Of a stretch of 12,784 bases of DNA, positions 7,164-12,536 are shown in pieces; position 1 is the stretch's first letter, and each line of letters begins with the position of its first letter. The DNA is from Bacteriovoracaceae bacterium. Lineage in GTDB: Bacteria; Bdellovibrionota; Bacteriovoracia; Bacteriovoracales; Bacteriovoracaceae. The translations under genes were made by a program, and so were the position numbers. Where the stretch lies: contig CANEVK010000040.1 of assembly GCA_947442115.1 (NCBI GenBank), positions 1 through 12,784 of the forward strand, written 5' to 3'. The notes beneath the pieces were generated by a model, which did no database searches, was not told the DNA's origin, and was given only the letters and a program-made list of their open reading frames with translations.

Positions 7164-7194
7164 TTGTGAGAACCGGCGTAGTGTGATACACTAC
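7164..7194 (+). promoter_or_regulatory. Predicted brnTA promoter with overlapping operator
   Basis: TTGTGA (7164-7169), 17-base spacer, TACACT (7187-7192), each 4 of 6 consensus. The -10 box is covered by a perfect inverted repeat, GTAGTGT-GAT-ACACTAC (7178-7194). BrnA antitoxins repress their own promoter by binding such palindromes, so this is the likely BrnA/BrnTA operator. An upstream 8-base palindrome TGTATACA (7138-7145) may be a second site. Transcription would begin about 12 bases before the brnT ATG. Confidence 0.5.
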
Positions 7195-7211
7195 AAAAGA
7201 TTTGGGTTTTC

Positions 7212-7550
7212 ATGGCCAAGTTTCGATTTGTTTTTTGGCTTTTAGAATTTTTACAATCTCATCGCGTTTTTGAATTTGAATGGGACGACGGAAATTCATT
7301 TAAGAGTATCCAAAAACATGGAGTAGATAATGAGATGGTTGAATCAATTTTTATAGACGACAACCTCTTAGCTCTAGGTGAGCAATATCAACCAGAAACT
7401 TACGAGTCGAGATATGGAATAATAGGAAAGACAAAGGCCGGAGACATTTTGTTTGTATGTTTTACGGTGCGAGATAAAAGAATAAGACCAATTAGCTCAC
7501 GATACGCGAACTTAAAAGAAAGAGAATTATATGAAAAAGAGATATGCTAA
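7212..7550 (+). CDS. brnT: BrnT-family toxin (ribonuclease), first copy
   Basis: 112 residues. The BrnT pattern is clear: FEWDDGNSFKSIQKHGV (residues about 23-39), then a region ending in DNLLAL, then YGIIGKTKAGDILFVCFTVR and the signature RIRPISSRYANLKERELYE near the C terminus. BrnT toxins have a RelE-like fold and cut RNA, arresting growth until BrnA binds them. About 20 residues precede the usual BrnT start; they are aromatic-rich (FRFVFWLLEFL) and the ATG at 7212 lacks a clear ribosome site, so the true start may differ, but no later ATG fits. The 3' end overlaps brnA by 20 bases. A palindrome covers the predicted promoter. Confidence 0.85.
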   Translation: MAKFRFVFWLLEFLQSHRVFEFEWDDGNSFKSIQKHGVDNEMVESIFIDDNLLALGEQYQPETYESRYGIIGKTKAGDILFVCFTVRDKRIRPISSRYANLKERELYEKEIC

Positions 7551-7761
7551 ATCATTGCCTGAATATGACGACGTTGAATTTGATGAAGAATCAGTTTTGA
7601 ATTCAAGAAAGATTCTCCGAAAAATGCCCACTAGTATTTCGCTGCCTCCTGATATTGTCGAAGAGTTAAAAAAAATTGCGGCGAAGAAGGGAATACCTTA
7701 TCAAGTGTTAATGAGAAGTTTTATTATTGAAGGTTTGCAGAGGTTAAAAGATTTATCTTGA
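7531..7761 (+). CDS. brnA: BrnA-family antitoxin, first copy
   Basis: 76 residues, starting 20 bases inside brnT, as usual for the pair. The C-terminal half, TSISLPPDIVEELKKIAAKKG followed by IPYQVLMRSFIIEGLQRL, is a ribbon-helix-helix: a short strand then two helices, in the BrnA/CopG-like antitoxin style. The acidic N-terminal region (EYDDVEFDEESVL) is the likely toxin-binding part. It should neutralise BrnT and repress the operon through the palindrome at 7178-7194. Confidence 0.82.
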   Translation: MKKRYAKSLPEYDDVEFDEESVLNSRKILRKMPTSISLPPDIVEELKKIAAKKGIPYQVLMRSFIIEGLQRLKDLS

Positions 7762-7768
7762 TAGGAAT

Positions 7769-7802
7769 AAAGGTGTGCGATGCCCCTCTGATACTTTTCA
7801 CC
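7769..7802. repeat. Degenerate palindromic repeat copy R5
   Basis: AAAGGTGTGCGATGCCCCT lies 7 bases after the brnA stop, in the 44-base gap between two convergent brnA genes, and is followed by an outer CACC. It resembles R1 but the right arm has decayed (CCCCT in place of ACCTTT), so hairpin formation is weak. Family membership is judged by eye. Confidence 0.4.
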
Positions 7803-7805
7803 AAA

Positions 7806-8051
7806 TTACGCTGATCGATTTAAGGCATCTTCAATCGAACTACGGATCCATTTCTGATAATCAAGACCCTCGTCCTCTGCCTTAGCTTTGATCGCCTCAA
7901 GCATTTCTTCACTAATTCGAATTGTAATCGACTTATTTTTTGGCCTTAATTCGAATCGAACTTTTTTCCATCCTTTTTTATCAAAAAGGGACGAGAGGTC
8001 CCTTTCCAATGGATCAGTCTTCTTTTTAGATACTTTTTTTGAATTCTTCAT
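7806..8051 (-). CDS. brnA: BrnA-family antitoxin, second copy
   Basis: 81 residues; the ATG at 8051 is preceded by GAGG, 9 bases upstream, and lies 26 bases inside the second brnT. The N-terminal 45 residues are basic (many KK pairs), followed by KSITIRISEEMLEAIKAKAEDEG and LDYQKWIRSSIEDALNR, a ribbon-helix-helix. It is clearly related to the first BrnA in fold but not a recent duplicate: the N-terminal half differs in sequence and charge. Its gene ends 44 bases from the stop of the first brnA, so the two TA operons are tail to tail. Confidence 0.8.
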   Translation of the reverse strand: MKNSKKVSKKKTDPLERDLSSLFDKKGWKKVRFELRPKNKSITIRISEEMLEAIKAKAEDEGLDYQKWIRSSIEDALNRSA

Positions 8052-8319
8052 ATTTCGTCGCCTCTTTTTCTTTCATAAATCTTGCGGAGATAACCCTAAT
8101 CCTGCTGCTTCTCATCGTGAAACAGACAAACATTGGTTTACTTAGAGGCCCCTCTCCAATCTCTATAAATCTCTCTTCGTTCAGGGAGTGCTGTTTATCT
8201 GCAATGATGAAAAGATCCTGGTTAAAGAATTCTTCCACAATATGTAACTCAAATCTTTTGAGTATTTTTGCTTTATTTGCCTCATCCCAATCAAAGCCTT
8301 CAAATTCTAAGCTTATCAT
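8026..8319 (-). CDS. brnT: BrnT-family toxin, second copy, with an altered central motif
   Basis: 97 residues from the ATG at 8319. It shows the BrnT frame: FDWDEANKAKILKRF near the start, ERFIEIGEGPLSKPMFVCFTMR in the middle, and the signature RIRVISARFMKEKEATKYEEF at the end. Where most BrnTs have K(R/K)HG or KRH followed by a V-containing stretch, this one has LKRFELHIVEEFF, lacking the usual histidine position and appearing a residue or two shorter. That may affect activity or simply be a subfamily trait; the fold and signature are otherwise intact. No clear ribosome site or promoter was found. A weak inverted repeat (ATAC-ATTA-GTAT, 8343-8354) is a possible operator. Confidence 0.78.
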   Translation of the reverse strand: MISLEFEGFDWDEANKAKILKRFELHIVEEFFNQDLFIIADKQHSLNEERFIEIGEGPLSKPMFVCFTMRSSRIRVISARFMKEKEATKYEEFKKSI

Positions 8320-8414
8320 ACTCTGTTTTCCATTTTTTGTACATACATTAGTATTAACACGTCATTAGCGCCAGCGGAAAACATACGGACATTTTTAGAA
8401 TTTAACAAGAATAT

Positions 8415-8462
8415 AAAGGTGCCAGGTTGAGTGGCACCAACTCAACCTGGCACCTTTTTTTT
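8415..8462 (+). terminator. Palindromic repeat copy R6, long perfect hairpin with T-run
   Basis: AAAGGTGCCAGGTTGAGT (8415-8432) and ACTCAACCTGGCACCTTT (8440-8457) are exact reverse complements: an 18-bp stem with a 7-base loop (GGCACCA), followed by more T. On the plus strand it is a textbook intrinsic terminator, yet no plus-strand gene lies upstream; the nearest genes on both sides are on the minus strand (tumA ends at 8517, brnT starts at 8319). On the minus strand the T tail is short. It may protect the brnT region from antisense or read-through transcription. Confidence 0.7.
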
Positions 8463-8463
8463 A

Positions 8464-8507
8464 TTGTCGAAAAGGCGAAAAGGTACCGCATACCTTTTCC
8501 CCTTTTC
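8464..8507. repeat. Palindromic repeat copy R7, nested double hairpin
   Basis: Inner stem GAAAAGGTA-CCGCA-TACCTTTTC (8477-8499) is a perfect 9-bp hairpin. An outer stem GAAAAGG (8469-8475) pairs with CCTTTTC (8501-8507), separated from the inner stem by one C/C mismatch, as if one arm had been duplicated. The left flank TTGTCGAAAAGG is the same as in R4. It lies 9 bases beyond the tumA stop and abuts R6, so two family members are in tandem here. Confidence 0.6.
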
Positions 8508-8516
8508 AAAGGATTT

Positions 8517-8885
8517 TTAAGAAACGAGACTTAATTCCAGTCCAGTATACTTAGACCGAGGAATGAGGCCTCCTCTTGAGTTGCCGGATTTTTCGATGGA
8601 TATCAAATCCAGATGAGCGAGTTTTTTGACATCATTATGAACATTTTTAAAGTCTCGTTTAAGCCCCTTGGCCAATTCATAAATAGATTTAGGGCTATGG
8701 TGATTGAGGTAAATTAAGATCTCGACCCTGTTTTTAGTCAGGATTCGCATAAAAGATTTTACACTATTGAAGACAACTTCATTCTCTGCCTGGATCATTT
8801 TCTTTTTACCCTTGAGGGCGAGAGCATATTCCGATTTCAATTGCTTGCCTGATTTAATGACGACTTTTAAGTTTTTGGAATTCAT
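8517..8885 (-). CDS. tumA: TumA-like winged-helix antitoxin
   Basis: 122 residues from the ATG at 8885, chosen because it forms an ATGA overlap with the tumE stop (8884-8882), the usual sign of coupled translation; a TTG at 8891 is an alternative. Residues about 45-97 form a winged helix: KSFMRILTKNRVEILIYL, then HHSPKSIYELAKGLKRDFKN, then VHNDVKKLAHLDLISIEKSG, of the kind found in the COG4190-like regulators that pair with TumE-type (DUF6516) toxins. It should bind the toxin and repress the operon. The basic N-terminal 30 residues are less conserved in style. Confidence 0.75.
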   Translation of the reverse strand: MNSKNLKVVIKSGKQLKSEYALALKGKKKMIQAENEVVFNSVKSFMRILTKNRVEILIYLNHHSPKSIYELAKGLKRDFKNVHNDVKKLAHLDLISIEKSGNSRGGLIPRSKYTGLELSLVS

Positions 8886-9121
8886 AGGCAATAAACTCTC
8901 ACCCTGACAAGGGCATAAAAATCTTCAATCAATTTTTCAACATCTTCAAAAAAATAAACTTGCTCCTCATACCCAAAATGGATGTGGTGACCCTTAGGAT
9001 GATGATTATCAATACCGACTAGTACCATTTTCGTTTCCGTCTCCAAACAATAAAGTGAATACTTAACTCCATCTGGATATTTCTCCGTTTTAGGAACTTC
9101 CCACACCTTTAATTCTACCAC
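8882..9121 (-). CDS. tumE: TumE-family toxin (DUF6516), N terminus uncertain
   Basis: 79 residues if started at the GTG at 9121. The family core is evident: VELKVWEVP, GVKYSLYCL, VGIDNHHPKGHHIHFG (D38, N39, H40, K43-H48), then YFFEDVEKLIEDFYALV. TumE proteins are small toxins encoded directly before a winged-helix antitoxin, as here (ATGA overlap with tumA). The family usually has 10-15 more residues at the N terminus. The frame upstream of the GTG is open and codes for HEYLDSEVV, fitting that missing part, but contains no usual start before a TAA at 9148-9146; an ATG at 9144 is in another frame. Either the GTG is used with a poorly spaced AGAGG, or a one-base change has damaged the 5' end. 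Confidence 0.72.
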   Translation of the reverse strand: MVELKVWEVPKTEKYPDGVKYSLYCLETETKMVLVGIDNHHPKGHHIHFGYEEQVYFFEDVEKLIEDFYALVRVRVYCL

Positions 9122-9173
9122 AACCTCTGAGTCGAGGTATTCATGTTAAACTAAAATCTTTGAGTAATAAATA

Positions 9174-9190
9174 ATGGTAACAGGGACCAT
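9174..9190. promoter_or_regulatory. Inverted repeat upstream of tumE, possible operator
   Basis: ATGGT-AACAGGG-ACCAT has 5-base arms, about 53 bases upstream of the tumE GTG, in the 247-base divergent gap with the sugar-phosphate transferase gene. Antitoxin operators commonly lie here, but the arms are short. The rest of the gap holds the 12-mer ATAATAGCGGGA (9272-9283), repeat R8 and a predicted plus-strand promoter. Confidence 0.25.
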
Positions 9191-9323
9191 ATATAGCCTA
9201 TTTACTAATGTTGCTTTTCTCCTCCTCCTCTGAAAAAACAGCGCCATTTTAAAAACTGCCAAAGATAAGAAATAATAGCGGGATTGACTCACCCCTTAAT
9301 AAATTCTTATGCCCTAAACATTC

Positions 9324-9343
9324 AAAAGTTACGTGACACCCCT
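9324..9343. repeat. Palindromic repeat copy R8, degenerate
   Basis: AAAAGTTACGTGACACCCCT differs from R3 (AAAAGGTACGTGACACCTTT) at three positions, which break the hairpin arms while leaving TACGTGACACC intact. Like R3 it lies just upstream of a polysaccharide gene rather than after a stop. Loss of the palindrome with retention of the centre suggests that the centre is what matters here. Confidence 0.5.
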
Positions 9344-9361
9344 AAAAGAAATCGATATAAA
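9333..9361 (+). promoter_or_regulatory. Predicted promoter of the sugar-phosphate transferase gene, -35 inside repeat R8
   Basis: GTGACA (9333-9338, 5 of 6), 17-base spacer, TATAAA (9356-9361, 5 of 6). Start of transcription would be about 9367-9369, that is at the ATG itself (9369). No ribosome site precedes this ATG, so a leaderless mRNA is predicted. The arrangement matches that of the ligase gene. Confidence 0.55.
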
Positions 9362-9368
9362 TTGACGC

Positions 9369-10667
9369 ATGTCAAATAGAGCGAAAACGACCCTCCTTCT
9401 TCTTATAGATGCGCTGATTTTAGTGCTATCGCTTTCAGTCGTTGTGTACGCTCGTCGAATGGGTCACCCTTCAGATAACTATCTCGCAAAACACTATAAC
9501 CTCTTCTCACTAATTTTTCCGTTTTGGATCTTGATGTACTTCATTGAAGGTCTCTACACTCTTAAGACTTATAATCCAGCAAATCTTTCGATCTCGGTGA
9601 TTCGAAGCACGTTCCTTTCAGTCTTCGTTTCAATGGTCCTGGTTTATCTCTTCCCCATTGAAGGAAGATCAATCACTCCAAAAACAAACCTCATTTTAGT
9701 TGCGATCATCTCGCTTCCTTTGAGCTTCTTTTGGCGCCGATACTTCTTTAGCTACTTTTCTCACGATACAAGACTTCGAGAGACGGTTCTTATAGGTTCG
9801 GATGAAACAGTAAAAATGGTCCTTCAGGAATTAGAGAGTAAGCCCCACCTTGGCTATAAGATTGTATCAACCAATTCGACTATTCCTCCTGAAGCTAAGT
9901 TAATTGCGATTGAACGAAACTTTGCTGATCGCGAGATCTATCAAAATATCTTTAACCTTTTGGGCTCTGGCGTTGAAGTCATGGATTTGGCCAAGTTTGC
10001 AGAAAAGATCTCGGGTAAAATCCCTATTAATGCCATTGATGAATCATGGTTCATTGAGTATTGCGGACATCAGGAAAGTCGCTCATATGACTTCTTGAAG
10101 CTCTTCGTTGATAAAGCTATAGCTATCTTGCTCCTGATTTTATTGATTCCAGTTGCAGCAATAGTTCTCCCGGTTTTACTTATCTTTCACGGTAGACCAA
10201 TCGTTTTTAAACAGATCAGAACAGGCCTAAATAATAAGCCTTTCAAACTGTATAAGCTTCGATCAATGGTAGTGGATGCTGAAAAGCACGGGGCACAATG
10301 GGCAAAACCTGGTGATGCTCGGGTCACAACAATCGGAAAGTTTTTAAGAAAGTCTCGCTTTGATGAACTGCCACAACTCATTAATATCATCAGAGGTGAG
10401 ATGAGTTTGGTTGGGCCACGTCCAGAAAGACCTGAAATGATCGAGAAACAACTTGCTCCTTCAATTCCATACTACAATCTAAGACATTTAGTGAAGCCGG
10501 GTGTAACGGGTTGGGCGCAAGTGACATTTAGATATGGATTTTCAGCGGAAGATTCGAAAGAGAAACTTCAATACGATTTATTCTATGTAAAAAATAAAAG
10601 TGCGTGGCTTGATATACTAGTACTTTTCAAGACGATAAAAACAGTTCTCACGGGTGCTGGTCAGTAA
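9369..10667 (+). CDS. Polyprenyl-phosphate sugar-1-phosphate transferase (WcaJ/WbaP family)
   Basis: 432 residues, normal for the multi-span subfamily. It would transfer a sugar-1-phosphate from a nucleotide sugar to undecaprenyl phosphate at the inner membrane, starting assembly of a glycan unit. Four membrane segments lie within residues 8-128, a Rossmann-like CoA_binding_3 region follows (about 135-215), then the membrane hairpin before the catalytic domain (248-275). Family motifs: RTGLNNKPFKLYKLRSM (284-300), RKSRFDELPQLINIIRG with the catalytic D332-E333 pair, SLVGPRPERPEM (346-357), and LVKPGVTGWAQV (374-385). The sugar (glucose, galactose or other) cannot be told. The stop is one base from the stop of the convergent GT4 gene. 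The ATG has no ribosome site; see the predicted promoter. Confidence 0.92.
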   Translation: MSNRAKTTLLLLIDALILVLSLSVVVYARRMGHPSDNYLAKHYNLFSLIFPFWILMYFIEGLYTLKTYNPANLSISVIRSTFLSVFVSMVLVYLFPIEGRSITPKTNLILVAIISLPLSFFWRRYFFSYFSHDTRLRETVLIGSDETVKMVLQELESKPHLGYKIVSTNSTIPPEAKLIAIERNFADREIYQNIFNLLGSGVEVMDLAKFAEKISGKIPINAIDESWFIEYCGHQESRSYDFLKLFVDKAIAILLLILLIPVAAIVLPVLLIFHGRPIVFKQIRTGLNNKPFKLYKLRSMVVDAEKHGAQWAKPGDARVTTIGKFLRKSRFDELPQLINIIRGEMSLVGPRPERPEMIEKQLAPSIPYYNLRHLVKPGVTGWAQVTFRYGFSAEDSKEKLQYDLFYVKNKSAWLDILVLFKTIKTVLTGAGQ

Positions 10668-10668
10668 A

Positions 10669-11781
10669 TTAGTTAAATTCTTTCGATATTATTTCGAGTA
10701 GAGAAATTTCGCTTAATTCACGAATCTTTTTTTCATTGAGACGGACTAAAGGATTTGTTACAAATGATTCAATTGCTCGTACAATATCAGTAACATTATT
10801 AGGATTGAAAAATATAACATCTGAATAACCGTCAATCACTTCATGAGCATAGTCAAGATCACTAACTAAAATTGGTGATCCAACAGCTTCTGCTTCGATT
10901 AACGGAAGACCAAATGTTTCTGATATACTAGGAAATATCATAGCAGATGATATCGATAGTTGTTTAAAAACTTCCTCTCTACTTATGCTTCCCATATTTA
11001 TAAGATTTATATTTTTAGATCTTGGACTAAACTTTCTTTTTAAAATCTCGAATTCTTCAGAAGACAAGGTTAGTTTAAGTTCTATTTTTTTGTTCTGAAC
11101 AGCTTCATCCATGATTAAATTCAACGCAGCGATGAGATTGAAATGATTTTTATGAAAGTAAAATTTAGCAGGATAAAACAACACTATTCCAGAATCTTTA
11201 GGACCTGTCCATTCTACTATTGTCCCACCTGCAATCTCAATCTTCGGACGATGAATTAAAATATTAATGTGATTAATTTTATGAATTCTAGCAGCTCCTC
11301 GCCGCATCCATTCGGTCTGAACTATTACTTTTGATGTCTCTTTTAAATTAACCTCGACAAAAAAAGGATATATTTTTTGTTTCAACCAACTTCTAAAATA
11401 CTTGAAAGGTATCCTAATATTCTCATCATAAGGAAGAGGCTGATGAAGATAAATAATTGATTTAAATTTTCTAGGAAGTCTCGGCAATGAGTTTTGTAAA
11501 CTAATAAATACGACTTCATCATTTTCAAACTTTTTTAGAAATTTTATACTGAAAATGAACTCCCAACAAAATCTTCTCATCCACTTCAGATTATGCTCTA
11601 TAGGAACAAGTTCAATATCATGAGCACTACAGACATCAGAAAAAGTCGACGAGCCGAGTAAAGTCACCTTAATACCTTGAAGTTCTTTTGTGCCCTTTAT
11701 CAAGTCAGACAAAATGGTATAACTCCCACCCGTGAAGGCAGTAATTGCAGAAGCATATATAATTAATCTTTTAGTGTTCAC
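10669..11781 (-). CDS. Glycosyltransferase family 4 (GT-B fold)
   Basis: 370 residues, usual length for GT4. The N-terminal domain starts with a Rossmann strand and a glycine turn (YASAITAFTGGSY, 9-21), with acceptor-side motifs at YLHQPLPYD (111-119). The C-terminal nucleotide-sugar domain has VLFYPAKFYFHKNHFNLIAAL (200-220), INMGSISREEVFKQLSISSAMIFPS (261-285) and the EX7E motif SETFGLPLIEAEAVG with E288 and E296, followed by PILVSDLDYAHEV. It would add a sugar to a lipid-linked oligosaccharide at the cytoplasmic face; donor and linkage are unknown. It begins 2 bases after the GT2 gene stop, so both are in one operon. Codon use is visibly AT-richer than in the sugar-phosphate transferase gene, a common trait of transferred polysaccharide genes. 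Confidence 0.88.
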   Translation of the reverse strand: MNTKRLIIYASAITAFTGGSYTILSDLIKGTKELQGIKVTLLGSSTFSDVCSAHDIELVPIEHNLKWMRRFCWEFIFSIKFLKKFENDEVVFISLQNSLPRLPRKFKSIIYLHQPLPYDENIRIPFKYFRSWLKQKIYPFFVEVNLKETSKVIVQTEWMRRGAARIHKINHINILIHRPKIEIAGGTIVEWTGPKDSGIVLFYPAKFYFHKNHFNLIAALNLIMDEAVQNKKIELKLTLSSEEFEILKRKFSPRSKNINLINMGSISREEVFKQLSISSAMIFPSISETFGLPLIEAEAVGSPILVSDLDYAHEVIDGYSDVIFFNPNNVTDIVRAIESFVTNPLVRLNEKKIRELSEISLLEIISKEFN

Positions 11782-11783
11782 AA

Positions 11784-12536
11784 CTACCTTAAATTAAACT
11801 TTTTCAAACCCATTACAATAAAACATTTAATTACTTTCCAAATATAAATCAAATCGGGAAGAAACCATGTATCCCCGAATACCTTTTTGCTTCCCAAATA
11901 TAACTGCTTGGTGGATTTCAACATCCTTTTATTACTCACACCATCTAAAGCGAAAACCGCTATCGGCAGATCGACTGATCGGATTTTTACTCTCCCCTTA
12001 ATTAAATGAAGCAGATGATAGTGATCAGCGGTTATACTATAATTGAGGGAATAGTTCCCAAACGATTTAAACAATCTGGATGAATAGATCATCCCTTGAT
12101 GACAAACAGGCATATTACTTAAAACATTATAAGGTGAAAGGCTTGACCCTATAAGCTTCTTACGCACTCTAGATGCAGCAAGGACCTGGAAGATTATTAA
12201 TTCATTCTCAATATCTAAGCTTTGCTTAATCTTTGATATCGAACTTGAATCTATACAAATATCTCCAGAATTCAAAAACCAAATAAAGCCTTCATGAACT
12301 TTTGAAATACCTTTGTTCATTCCATCATAAATTCCTTTGTCTTTTTCTGAATAGAAATTAAAATTAAATTTTGGATCCAAGCTAGAGAGGTACTCAACTG
12401 TGCCATCACTTGAAAGCGAGTCGATAACGATCCAACTAAATTCTTGATCAGACTGCGAGTTCAAAGATTCGTATGTCATTTTAAGATTCTCTAGATCATT
12501 TTTACATACCGTAATGACATTAAGCATTTGATTCAT
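11784..12536 (-). CDS. Glycosyltransferase family 2 (GT-A fold, WcaE-like)
   Basis: 250 residues. The GT2 pattern is complete: VITVCKND (7-14), WIVIDSLSSDGTVEYL with D39 and D44, YSEKDKGIYDGMNKGI (62-77), then WFLNSGD (86-92) in the place of the metal-binding DXD. Further on, CHQGMIYS (145-152) and ITADHYHLL (168-176) supply the acceptor-side residues typical of the WcaE-like group. It would add a sugar to a growing lipid-linked repeat unit. The start may be M1 (12536) or M4 (12527); neither has a strong ribosome site. With M1 it overlaps the preceding wzy-like gene by 17 bases, showing tight operon packing. Confidence 0.88.
   Translation of the reverse strand: MNQMLNVITVCKNDLENLKMTYESLNSQSDQEFSWIVIDSLSSDGTVEYLSSLDPKFNFNFYSEKDKGIYDGMNKGISKVHEGFIWFLNSGDICIDSSSISKIKQSLDIENELIIFQVLAASRVRKKLIGSSLSPYNVLSNMPVCHQGMIYSSRLFKSFGNYSLNYSITADHYHLLHLIKGRVKIRSVDLPIAVFALDGVSNKRMLKSTKQLYLGSKKVFGDTWFLPDLIYIWKVIKCFIVMGLKKFNLR

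Noticed and set aside
7888..8145. Plus-strand open frame opposite the second brnA
   Set aside because: Phe/Ser-rich antisense of a Lys/Glu-rich ribbon-helix-helix gene; a usual artefact.
8039..8368. Plus-strand open frame opposite the second brnT
   Set aside because: The BrnT signature on the minus strand is clear; this frame is low in recognisable motifs and has no ribosome site.
3876..9343. Repeats as ends (terminal inverted repeats) of a composite transposon
   Set aside because: Copies are palindromic in themselves, are spread at irregular distances, and no transposase gene lies between them.
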